NCBI RefSeq assembly: GCF_000424065.1
Contig: NZ_AUJE01000002.1
Location: 62,001 to 126,000 of the forward strand
Direction of reading: 5' to 3'
Origin: Selenomonas ruminantium subsp. ruminantium ATCC 12561
GTDB lineage: Bacteria > Bacillota > Negativicutes > Selenomonadales > Selenomonadaceae
DNA length: 64,000 bases
Shown here: in pieces, positions 8,859-16,081 of the stretch
How the letters are laid out: each line of letters begins with the position of its first letter
Numbering within the stretch: the first letter of the stretch is position 1
Translations under genes and position numbers: made by a program
Notes under the pieces: model-generated
The model's database searches: none
Told to the model about the DNA's origin: nothing
The model's input: only the letters and a program-made list of their open reading frames with translations

Positions 8859-9791
8859 GTGAAAGTTTTAGTGACAGGTGGGGCTGGCTTCATTGGTTCA
8901 CATTTAGTGCGTCTGCTATTGCTGAATAATCATAAAGTAACAGTCTTGGATAATGTGAGCACAGGAGCATGGGAACATTTGCCGCAAGGTAAGGATACTT
9001 GTACTTGTTGGGAAATGGACATTCGTGATAAGTTGGTTCGAGAAAAGATTGAGCAAGGTAGATTTGATGTTATAGTGCATTTGGCAGCCCAAACTATGGT
9101 AGATGTATCTATCAAAGATCCAGAATTTGATGCATCAGAAAATATCATGGGTACGGTAAATGTTTTGGAGGCGGCCCGTCATAGTGGCGTCAAGCGTGTA
9201 ATTTTCGCTTCTACAGCGGCTGCTTATGGTAATGTTTCAGAAGATAAGCTGCCTATTCAAGAGAGCGAAACGCTGGCGCCCATGTCATTCTATGGTCTAA
9301 CTAAGGTGACCGTGGAAAAATACCTGCAGCTTTATCATGATTTGTACGGTCTTGACTACGTAGCCTTGCGCTTTGCCAATGTCTATGGCGAGCGTCAAGG
9401 GGATACCGGTGAAGGTGGCGTTATCAGCATTTTTGCTAAGCGTATTGCCAATGGACAAGATATAACGATCTTTGGTGACGGTAAACAAACACGTGACTTC
9501 ATATATGCCGGGGATATTGCTAGTGGTATCATTGCAGCCATGACTACGGATAAGGCCAATACTGTTTATAATCTTAGTAATCAGACGGAAACCAGTCTGT
9601 TGGAACTTGTTGAGTTAATGTCTAAAGCTGCAGGGAAAGACGTAAAGCCTAAGTTTGCAGATCCAAGAGAAGGCGATATCAATCGCTCGATGTTATGTAA
9701 CGAGAATGCACGGCAGAATCTTGGTTGGAAGCCAGAGATGGATTTAGCTGATGGGCTAGCACGTACCGTGGCATATTTTAAGGATTGTTGA
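8859..9791 (+). CDS. NAD-dependent epimerase/dehydratase (GalE-like extended SDR)
   Basis: Extended SDR of 310 residues with NAD-binding GGAGFIGSHLVRLL, catalytic STAAAYGN and YGLTKVTVEKYL (YxxxK), and LRFANVYGERQG, the pattern of UDP-glucose/UDP-N-acetylglucosamine 4-epimerases. GTG start behind AAAGAGG. It is in the position where rfbD (dTDP-4-dehydrorhamnose reductase) often stands, but the motifs are closer to GalE than to RfbD. It could supply UDP-galactose-type precursors or act as a 4-keto reductase or epimerase on the dTDP-sugar; sequence alone does not decide. A strong terminator follows. Confidence 0.75.
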   Translation: MKVLVTGGAGFIGSHLVRLLLLNNHKVTVLDNVSTGAWEHLPQGKDTCTCWEMDIRDKLVREKIEQGRFDVIVHLAAQTMVDVSIKDPEFDASENIMGTVNVLEAARHSGVKRVIFASTAAAYGNVSEDKLPIQESETLAPMSFYGLTKVTVEKYLQLYHDLYGLDYVALRFANVYGERQGDTGEGGVISIFAKRIANGQDITIFGDGKQTRDFIYAGDIASGIIAAMTTDKANTVYNLSNQTETSLLELVELMSKAAGKDVKPKFADPREGDINRSMLCNENARQNLGWKPEMDLADGLARTVAYFKDC

Positions 9792-9799
9792 TAATAAAG

Positions 9800-9841
9800 A
9801 ATCTTTATCGTGAAAGATTTTCTACGATAAAGATTTTTCTT
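9800..9841 (+). terminator. Rho-independent terminator closing the sugar operon
   Basis: Perfect 12-bp inverted repeat AATCTTTATCGT / ACGATAAAGATT with a 12-base spacer, followed by TTTCTTTC, beginning nine bases after the epimerase stop. Confidence 0.8.
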
Positions 9842-9901
9842 TCGATGATAAAGACAGAATATACAGCCAAATAAAATAATTTAGATATGTAACAAATAAT
9901 A

Positions 9902-9930
9902 TTGACACCTCCAGCAATTTGGAATAAACT
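9902..9930 (+). promoter_or_regulatory. Possible sigma-70 promoter for the AT-rich accessory trio
   Basis: A consensus TTGACA at 9902 is followed after 17 bases by TAAACT, a partial -10 box. It points into the gene at 10097, leaving a leader of about 160 bases that contains no open gene. The -10 match is only moderate. Confidence 0.35.
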
Positions 9931-10096
9931 GCAAACGAGTATTGTGCAACATGCAGCTGCGCATGTATTTCGCTCCGTAGAACCAGGTCAATATCCTATT
10001 GAGAGCCACTCGTTATGCTGCACGGAGCCACTTATTGTCGTGGTACAATGAATATGTGGAATGGTTTATGGATTTCATTATATAGGGGGGGTTAAT

Positions 10097-10684
10097 TTGA
10101 GTAAAGAAAAATTCGAAAAAATAAATATCGAGGATATTTTAAGGGAAGATATATATGACATTGATTCTGCAGATTTTGGTTGGCAAAGAGATGTGGAATC
10201 TCATTCAATTATATCTTTTGGCTATATAATGTCATATAAAGAGGCTGGCGATACTCTGATTGAAAATCATGGAGCTGCAGATATAATGATGTTTGCTATA
10301 TTTTTTAGTTATAGACAATATCTCGAACTATTACTTAAAGAGGTATATCGAAAAAAAGTTAATTATGATAATGAATTGTTTTCTGAGTTTTTGCATCGTG
10401 TAGGTCATGACTTAGATAAAATTTGGAAAGAAACGAGTGATATTGTTAAAGAATATTTGAATGGATATAATTTTAAAGAAAAGAAGATAAATCGTTTTAT
10501 AGATTTTTTTGGTAAAATAATAGCAATTTTTGCAGAATTAGATCCGATGTCATTTAACTTTCGTTATCCAACTGATAAACAAGCTAATGATTCACTAAAT
10601 GTCATTTTACACATTAACTTTAAACATCTAAAAAGAGCGATAGAAGCAATAGACGATATAATGTATGGAGTATATGGACTTTAA
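10097..10684 (+). CDS. Unknown helical protein, HEPN-like pattern
   Basis: Not recognised with certainty. About 195 residues, AT-rich. I prefer the TTG at 10097, which follows a GGGGGGG ribosome site; an in-frame ATG at 10061 lacks one. The protein appears mostly alpha-helical. The pattern SYRQYLELLLKEVYRK followed by HRVGHDLDKIWKE resembles small HEPN-type or abortive-infection-type proteins, but I see no full Rx4-6H nuclease motif. The C-terminal part contains DPMSFNFRYPTDKQAN. It is followed by a YopX-like and a TIR-like gene with the same base composition, which suggests a transferred unit. Confidence 0.5.
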   Translation: MSKEKFEKINIEDILREDIYDIDSADFGWQRDVESHSIISFGYIMSYKEAGDTLIENHGAADIMMFAIFFSYRQYLELLLKEVYRKKVNYDNELFSEFLHRVGHDLDKIWKETSDIVKEYLNGYNFKEKKINRFIDFFGKIIAIFAELDPMSFNFRYPTDKQANDSLNVILHINFKHLKRAIEAIDDIMYGVYGL

Positions 10685-10701
10685 CATAATAAACGTAAGG
10701 C

Positions 10702-10742
10702 TCCCACTGGGGATCTTTTGTAGTTGTGCCACAAAAGTGGGG
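10702..10742. repeat. Hairpin between accessory genes
   Basis: Nested inverted repeat: outer CCCAC with GTGGG, inner CTTTTGT (10715-10721) with ACAAAAG (10731-10737). No U-tract follows directly, so a terminator is not certain; it could be a processed or regulatory structure between the first two genes of the trio. Confidence 0.35.
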
Positions 10743-10792
10743 GATGATGGTTATTATAAAAACTATAAGAGATGCATAATGGGAGGTTAACT

Positions 10793-11110
10793 ATGTCGAA
10801 ATTTAATTTTTATAGATATGATAATGAGAAGAAATGTGTAATAGCAACTAATGTACCACCAAATCCTGATGGATCAGATAAGGGAGAATACATGAAACCT
10901 ACAGGATTAAAGGATAAAAATAATAAAGATATATTAGATGGCGACAGTGTAAAAAACATACATAATGATACGATTGGAACTGTAATTGCTAATATAAAAA
11001 TTGAAGAACCACAAGGAGATGTTAAAATAAAAAATATTGTCATAGATGATAACAATAATGTAATAATTATTGACAAAGATAATTGTTCTTCATATGAAAA
11101 AAATAGTTGA
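10793..11110 (+). CDS. YopX-like small protein
   Basis: About 105 residues. The segment KPTGLKDKNNKDILDGDSVK is the hallmark of the YopX family, small proteins common in phages and mobile elements, of unknown biochemical role. The ATG at 10793 is preferred over 10772 because it has GGGAGG seven bases upstream. The first 30 residues (FNFYRYDNEKKC...) are not part of the motif. It lies between the HEPN-like and TIR-like genes on the same strand, and its presence supports a phage or mobile origin for this segment. Confidence 0.6.
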   Translation: MSKFNFYRYDNEKKCVIATNVPPNPDGSDKGEYMKPTGLKDKNNKDILDGDSVKNIHNDTIGTVIANIKIEEPQGDVKIKNIVIDDNNNVIIIDKDNCSSYEKNS

Positions 11111-11139
11111 TAGGTGAAGACATGTAAGAGGCTTTAGAT

Positions 11140-12030
11140 ATGATAAAAAATGATTTACGAAAGTTAAGAAAAGCACGCGAGTTAGTTAGTATTTGCCTAG
11201 AGAAAATTAGAGAACAGAAAAAGCATGGTATTGATACACATAAGTATGTTTACCAAGTAATAGTATCATATCGTAGTTTGTTTTATAATATTTTTTATGA
11301 AGATCGTTTTAGAATAGATTCACTTTTCACGTATATTTTTCCAATTGATAAGTTTGATAATTTTTCTAACGTATTAAAAATTATATCAACTGCAAATGGG
11401 TCATCTTCAAGTAATAATGGTATAATAATTTCTTCTTCGTTTGGATTACAAATACAAATTAATATCTTAGAAAAATTGCTTGAGGAAATAAGTACAATAC
11501 TAAAGGATGCTTTAAAACAAGAATCATATAAAATTTTTTATTCATGGCAGGGTGAATTATCTTTTAAAACAAATAGAAATCTTATAGAAAATGCATTGGA
11601 AAATTCTATAAAAGTATTAAGTAAAGAATATTGCTGTCCATTAATGCTTGATAAAGATACTAAAGGCAAAGCTGGGGCGCCAGAAATTACGAAAACTATA
11701 TGTGATAAAATTGACACCTGTATTGCGTTTGTTGCAGACATATCTTTCGTAGGAGTAGATGGTAAATCAGGTCGAAAATATCCAAACTCAAATGTAATGC
11801 TGGAATTGGGGTACGCGATTAATTCGGTAGGAGATGAAAATTTAATACTAGTATTTAATGTTGCCACAGGAAAAATAGAGGAATTACCATTTGATTTACG
11901 TGGAAAACGTATATTATGTTATGAATGTAATGAAGCAGATGATGATGATTTAAAGAAAAAAGTTAAAGTTGATTTAAAGAAGTCAATTCATGATGCATTA
12001 AAGTTAATATATAAAAATAATTTTATTTGA
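11140..12030 (+). CDS. TIR-like/nucleoside deoxyribosyltransferase-fold protein, candidate defence effector
   Basis: 296 residues. The first 125 or so are helical with no motif I recognise. From about residue 130 there is a compact alpha/beta domain with KIFYSWQGELSFKTNRNLIE, LDKDTKGKAGAPEITKTI, AFVADISFVG, NSNVMLELGYAI and ELPFDLRGKRILCY. This arrangement (a FYSWQ strand, a catalytic-type acidic residue in NVMLELGYA and a PFDLRGKR end) recalls TIR-like and nucleoside 2-deoxyribosyltransferase-like domains found in bacterial defence genes, some of which cleave NAD+ or nucleotides. Function is inferred from fold-type motifs only. AAGAGG precedes the ATG; the gene shares strand and base composition with its two upstream neighbours. 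Confidence 0.5.
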   Translation: MIKNDLRKLRKARELVSICLEKIREQKKHGIDTHKYVYQVIVSYRSLFYNIFYEDRFRIDSLFTYIFPIDKFDNFSNVLKIISTANGSSSSNNGIIISSSFGLQIQINILEKLLEEISTILKDALKQESYKIFYSWQGELSFKTNRNLIENALENSIKVLSKEYCCPLMLDKDTKGKAGAPEITKTICDKIDTCIAFVADISFVGVDGKSGRKYPNSNVMLELGYAINSVGDENLILVFNVATGKIEELPFDLRGKRILCYECNEADDDDLKKKVKVDLKKSIHDALKLIYKNNFI

Positions 12031-12112
12031 ATGTGAGAGAGAAATTTTTATTCGAATATAATCCTGTGATACAAAGGGGGAGAAATACTTATGTGAGATG
12101 AATGACATCTTA

Positions 12113-12536
12113 TCACTGACGCGCTCGTCTATATAATGTCGCTTTTGAAATTCCCAATTTTAAAGCAGCATCATCGGCAGTGATATCTCCAGATTTCCAT
12201 TGACTATATGTGACGTCCCAATCAGCTGTAATAGTTGCTTTGGGGCGACCATACTGTTTGCCGGCCTGCCTTGATGCCTCTATCCCTTGGCGTTGCTTTT
12301 CAAGTCGCTTTTTTGCTATCAGTGCATCGACACGCAACTCACAGTCAATTTGGTTGTTAATACGGAGCCGGCCTTCGTCAGATAAGCGGTTGTATTTATC
12401 AACTAATTCCTTTATATCTTCTGGCATATCCTTGTCTGGAGTATGGCCTAGCAAGTAATCAACCGAGACTTCATAAAGGTCCGCCAACTTAATCAGCATA
12501 GCAATATTCGGCTCGCGGGATTCTCTTTCGTAGTTA
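12113..12536 (-). pseudogene. Truncated XRE regulator with resolvase-type C-terminus, cut by an IS element
   Basis: The remaining sequence reads NYERESREPNIAML and ADLYEVSVDYLLG, the end of an XRE helix-turn-helix domain, then a linker and GIEASRQAGKQYGRPKATI plus DDAALKLGISKATLYRRARQ, which resembles the C-terminal helix-turn-helix of serine recombinases. The first helices of the XRE domain are missing exactly where the IS begins at 12537, and the sequence beyond the IS does not supply them. Any translation would start inside the IS end. The XRE plus resolvase-tail arrangement suggests a mobile-element regulator. Confidence 0.65.
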
Positions 12537-12551
12537 GGGCGTGTTGAAAAA
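12537..12551 (+). repeat. IS terminal inverted repeat, left
   Basis: GGGCGTGTTGAAAAA, exact complement of the right end at 13561-13575. Confidence 0.88.
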
Positions 12552-12670
12552 CTCAATAATCCAATATACATGTATTTCTAAAAACGAGAATCTTTTCTTT
12601 TTCCACAAAAAACATAGGTAACCTCCCCTATAATGAATTTGACGAAATATCCAGAAAAGGGGGATCACCT

Positions 12671-13554
12671 ATGTCAGATTCATTATATACAATCCATGAG
12701 TCATATGCAAGATACAGTTTAACTGATGAGGCATACGAGAAAATACGGGAATATTTGCCAAAAGAAAAAACAACTGGCAGACCTGGTATTGAACGCCTTT
12801 TTCTGGATGCATTGATTTTTATCGTGCGTGAGGGATGCAGCTGGCGAAGTATCCCCGCAGCATATGGAAAATGGAATTCCATTTACAAGAAATTCAGGTC
12901 GTGGGAATCTCAAAATATTTTCCAAAGAATTTATTTTTGTTTAATGGGATTATGTGACCCAAACGCAGATGGTCTTGTCCTTGTCGAGCAGATTTACTAT
13001 GCCATTTTCATAGACAGTACCTCGAACAAAGCCCATCAGCATGCTGCCGGCGCCCGTAAAGACGCACCTGAATCAGATGTAAAGCAACATATAGGCACAT
13101 CTCGTGGTGGACAAAACCCCAAAGTTCATGCATTGGTTAATGATGAATTGGAAATGGTGGCATTTGAGCTTACGGGTGGACAGGTTCATGATTCAAAAAT
13201 GGCAATTTCACTGTTAGAAGCAGCGAATATAGCTTCAATGCAGACATGGCATATGGAAACAAGAAAATACGTGAATACATTAAATCACTTGAAGCAGATA
13301 TGGCGTGCCCCAACAAGTCCAATGCCAAAATTATTTACAAATTTGACAAAGGACAATATAAAGGGCGTAACGTTGTGGAAAGATACTTTCAAAAGCTAAA
13401 ATGTTATCGCCGAAACGCAACACGCTACGATAAATTGGCTTGTGTTTACCGAGCCTTTATATACATTGCATCAATTTTGGTAAAAATAGGAAACCAGGCA
13501 AGAGGAAGCACTCTAAAGACAACATGCGCTACAGGTGTGCAAAAGTCTTTTTAA
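12671..13554 (+). pseudogene. IS5-family DDE transposase, frameshifted
   Basis: The N-terminal part (12671 to about 13235) has the IS427-type start with YLPKEKTTGRPGI and REGCSWRSIPAAYGKW, and the first catalytic aspartate in IFIDSTSNKAHQHAAGARK. The reading then has to move to the -1 frame near 13232-13238, between AANIAS and NADMAYGNKKIREYI, to recover the second aspartate and the late VVERYFQKLKCYRRNATRYDKL block with the catalytic glutamate. All three catalytic residues are present if frames are joined. Programmed frameshifting is known in this IS group but normally nearer the start and at an A-rich slippery site, which is not seen here, so a disabling mutation or a sequencing error is likelier. 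Confidence 0.75.
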
Positions 13555-13560
13555 GCAGAC

Positions 13561-13575
13561 TTTTTCAACACGCCC
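13561..13575 (-). repeat. IS terminal inverted repeat, right
   Basis: TTTTTCAACACGCCC, exact complement of the left end at 12537-12551. Confidence 0.88.
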
Positions 13576-13576
13576 T

Positions 13577-13789
13577 AAGCAAATGTATAAGACATACCTC
13601 AATCTGGCTACCAATACATATTTCTATTTTATTGAAAGTGAACATGAAACGGCGCATTATGGAATTGAGCGTCAAAAGTTCGGATTAATCAAAAGATACT
13701 GTTTTAGCATGAAAGTATTGGAAGATTTTGATGCAGAGTTTCATTTTTCTGATGAAGAGAATAAAATATGTTTATTCAGCATACTCTAA
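13577..13789 (+). pseudogene. C-terminal fragment of an unknown gene next to the IS
   Basis: Open frame of about 70 residues that begins inside the IS right end and runs to a stop at 13789. It contains NLATNTYFYFIESEHETAHYG and ends in SDEENKICLFSIL. It has no start codon of its own with a ribosome site and looks like the tail of a longer plus-strand gene whose front was lost when the IS-linked rearrangement happened. I do not recognise the family. Confidence 0.4.
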
Positions 13790-14215
13790 CTATGCTCGAA
13801 GGTGTCCGGTGGGGTTATCGCTAACTCCAAGATAAGATTTTAATGCTTCTTGGAATATATGTGAATAGTTAACTTTTTCACGACGAGCCAGCGTATCGAG
13901 CCAACGAGGTATGGTTACGGTTTTGCTGGTCGATTTGTTGGACATTTTTTCGCGGAAGGGCGGCATCCAAGCTTCAATCATAGCTAAAGAGTCACCAGCA
14001 TTTAGTTGCATTGAAGCAACGGATGAGGGACTAGGGATATCCTCGTTATCCTCTTCCATGCCGAAGATATGAAGTTGCAGTGCTTCTTTTGCATTGTTAA
14101 AAGCTTCCTCCATTGTTTGAGCATAGGGAAGGCAACCAGGGAGATCCGGAAAAGTAATAGAGATACCATCATCAGCGGAGTGGAAAATAGCAGGGAAAAT
14201 ATATAGGTCTTTCAT
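13790..14215 (-). CDS. hicB: HicB-type antitoxin
   Basis: 141 residues. The N-terminal partial RNase-H-like fold has the family pattern DGISITFPDLPGCLPYAQT followed by EEAFNNAKEALQLHI; the C-terminus (PRWLDTLARREKVNYSHIFQ) looks like a ribbon-helix-helix or helix-turn-helix DNA-binding part. HicB neutralises HicA and represses the operon. It lies 29 bases downstream of hicA on the same strand, in the usual toxin-first order. Confidence 0.88.
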   Translation of the reverse strand: MKDLYIFPAIFHSADDGISITFPDLPGCLPYAQTMEEAFNNAKEALQLHIFGMEEDNEDIPSPSSVASMQLNAGDSLAMIEAWMPPFREKMSNKSTSKTVTIPRWLDTLARREKVNYSHIFQEALKSYLGVSDNPTGHLRA

Positions 14216-14244
14216 ATCAAATCCTCCAGATAATCAATAAGGCA

Positions 14245-14442
14245 TCACGGGAAAGTGATGCCTGCCTGCTGTGAAATGCTTTTCAATGTTTCGTATGGTA
14301 TGTCTTTGCGAGGGTGAGTCACTGTAACGCGTCCTTTTTTTGAAGGATGCTTGAATTGGTGATGGTCGCCAACACAATTGACTTCATACCAGCCATCAGC
14401 TTTCAAGATTTTGAGCACTTCACGCGAAGAATAACTTTTCAT
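14245..14442 (-). CDS. hicA: HicA-type mRNA interferase toxin
   Basis: Small double-stranded-RNA-binding-like toxin that cleaves mRNA. The sequence starts MKSYSSREVLKILKADGW and holds the catalytic histidine in GDHHQFKHPSKKGRVTV, ending in ISQQAGI. The ATG at 14442 is preferred to upstream in-frame starts because GGAGG lies just before it and because HicA proteins begin at this point; the resulting 65 residues is the normal size. Confidence 0.9.
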   Translation of the reverse strand: MKSYSSREVLKILKADGWYEVNCVGDHHQFKHPSKKGRVTVTHPRKDIPYETLKSISQQAGITFP

Positions 14443-14461
14443 GAGCTTCCTCCGTGTTAAC

Positions 14462-14490
14462 ATAATAACACATATAATAATACGTGTCAA
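14462..14490 (-). promoter_or_regulatory. hicAB promoter with palindromic spacer
   Basis: On the minus strand TTGACA (14490-14485) and TATTAT (14467-14462) are separated by exactly 17 bases, close to consensus. The interval is itself a near palindrome (ACACGTAT ... ATATGTGT), a plausible operator for HicB autorepression. Confidence 0.75.
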
Positions 14491-14539
14491 CTTTTGGGGT
14501 ACTGGGTGATAGAAAGGATAGTAAGAGATATATTTTGAA

Positions 14540-14615
14540 ATGAAAACAGTTATAATGGCCGGTGGCCGAGGAACAAGGATTGCTGATTACAGCAGGGAGA
14601 TTACCGGAAGGTTCT
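14540..14615 (+). pseudogene. Orphan 5' fragment of an hddC-type nucleotidyltransferase
   Basis: About 76 bases align with the first bases of the gene at 4256: the first 29 are identical, and over the whole stretch I count roughly seven mismatches plus one missing base. It encodes MKTVIMAGGRGTRIADYS and then loses the family sequence. There is no rest of the gene. It is a relic of a second, slightly diverged copy. Confidence 0.8.
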
Positions 14616-14660
14616 GCATTCACTGGCTGCGTTTTCTGGTGGACAGTTTTTTGTATTGGT

Positions 14661-15950
14661 TTACATGTATTTTGTTTGTTTGCCCCGTCCGATGCGGGTA
14701 ATTCTTTTCTTCATTAGTAGAGTCTGTAATATTCTTGTGGCTGTGGACGTACTGGTGTTTAGGAGAGTCTCGATATCTTTGCGGGTAACGGCATGATGTT
14801 GTTTGATGTAGGCAAGTACCTTGTCTTCAGGTGAGAGGGGAGAATCGTTTACATAATCAGGGGCTTGCTCTAATCGGGGGAGTATAACCTTGAATACGTT
14901 GGGAGAAATCCGTAAATCTGGCTGAACAAGAGTGGCTTCGTAGGCATTTTGGATTTTCAAAAGTCCGGTGCCATACGCCTCGATAAGTTCCAACCGGTAA
15001 AAAATGTTGGCTAGTTTTGGATTGCGGCAAAGGGAGATCCCCAGCAAAATATCTTCCTTTTGTAATCCGGACACAAGTCCGCCGATAGACGTGAATTCAA
15101 TGCGGTTATTGTAAACGCTGACAAGGTTGCTGGCACTAAAGGCATAGTCACGGTGTACGATGCTGTTGAGTAGAGCCTCTCTAATGGCTTCTTCGGGATA
15201 TCTTTTACAGTCGCTGCGATATAGTCCCTGAAATTTGGCTGATGTTGGATTGTTAAGCTGTAAATAGGCGAAACAGTCTTCGAGTTGTGTTAATAGGGCC
15301 CCGGAAAATTCGCGGCGGTCCTGGAAGTTTTTTTGACCTGTGTCCTGGAATACGGCAGCTTTAATGGTAAAAGGACATTGGTCGGATAACAGGAGCCCAA
15401 GGTTTGTGTATACACCATCAGTTTGCATAATCCCCAAGGAAATCATTTGTTCTGAAGCAAATTTTAGATTTTTTTTGTGGAATATATCGGAAGTCTTTTT
15501 GAATGTCAGTTCTTGATTGAGGGAAATATTGTCTTCAAAAATGTCTCCGTCAGCATCTTTTATCATTTGTCGTATCTGCTCAGGTGATGCTTGTACAGAG
15601 GCGCTGCCTTGGCGAACATATACACCGGATGGTTTGAGTCCGTTTTTTATCAGGTAATATGGTTTGTTGGTGCCGCTGGAGATAAGAAGGTGTATAATGT
15701 CTTTATTTTCTTTTTGCTCAGCTTGAATAGAAACGAACATCATTGCGTCAGGATGAATAGAATCTCTAAGCATACTGGCTATACGAAGCATAATTTGGTC
15801 GCTGTCTGTTACGCCTGCGATGGAGCCGTCATCATTAACGCCAATATAAATCGAACCGCCTTGGGTATTGATGAAAGCGAGAACTTCTTTTGTTAGCCCG
15901 TTGGTAAGTTCACGTTTGTATTCCGTTTGCTCATTTTCTTTTGGCAGCAT
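14661..15950 (-). CDS. AlbA_2 / HATPase_c_4 transcriptional regulator
   Basis: About 429 residues. The N-terminal AlbA_2 (Schlafen-like) DNA-binding domain shows ENEQTEYKRELTNGLTKEV and FINTQGGSIYIGVNDDG. A RecG-related ATPase domain follows with ALLNSIVHRDYAFSASNLVSV and LIEAYGTGLLKI. The C-terminus (about residues 375-430) is a winged helix with HAVTRKDIETLLNTSTST. Proteins of this type act as DNA-binding regulators or in defence contexts. The ATG at 15950 is eight bases from AGAGG; a GTG at 15959 is an alternative. It lies at the right border of the accessory island. Confidence 0.75.
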   Translation of the reverse strand: MLPKENEQTEYKRELTNGLTKEVLAFINTQGGSIYIGVNDDGSIAGVTDSDQIMLRIASMLRDSIHPDAMMFVSIQAEQKENKDIIHLLISSGTNKPYYLIKNGLKPSGVYVRQGSASVQASPEQIRQMIKDADGDIFEDNISLNQELTFKKTSDIFHKKNLKFASEQMISLGIMQTDGVYTNLGLLLSDQCPFTIKAAVFQDTGQKNFQDRREFSGALLTQLEDCFAYLQLNNPTSAKFQGLYRSDCKRYPEEAIREALLNSIVHRDYAFSASNLVSVYNNRIEFTSIGGLVSGLQKEDILLGISLCRNPKLANIFYRLELIEAYGTGLLKIQNAYEATLVQPDLRISPNVFKVILPRLEQAPDYVNDSPLSPEDKVLAYIKQHHAVTRKDIETLLNTSTSTATRILQTLLMKKRITRIGRGKQTKYM

Positions 15951-16011
15951 ATCAATCACCTCTTTCTAATCAATATTATAATCATTCTATTCATTATCGT
16001 CAATAAAATAG

Positions 16012-16054
16012 AAAAAAGCATGAGGCTGCAATAGTTTGGCGCCTCATGCTTTTT
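16012..16054 (-). terminator. Terminator after the chemoreceptor gene
   Basis: Stem AGCATGAGGC / GCCTCATGCT extended by A and T runs on each side, loop of 14 bases. In the minus direction it follows the chemoreceptor stop by about 30 bases and ends in a T run; symmetry means it could work both ways. Confidence 0.85.
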
Positions 16055-16081
16055 ATTAGGATATATTTCCTGCCAAGGTGG

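Larger units (their letters stand above)
12537..13575 (+). mobile_element. IS5-family insertion sequence (IS427-like), 1039 bp
   Basis: The ends are perfect 15-bp inverted repeats, GGGCGTGTTGAAAAA at the left and its complement at the right. A TA dinucleotide flanks both sides (12535-12536 and 13576-13577), fitting the 2-bp target duplication of this group. Inside is one IS5-type transposase gene split by a frameshift. The flanking sequences belong to two unrelated broken genes, so the copy probably sits at a deletion or recombination joint. Confidence 0.88.
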
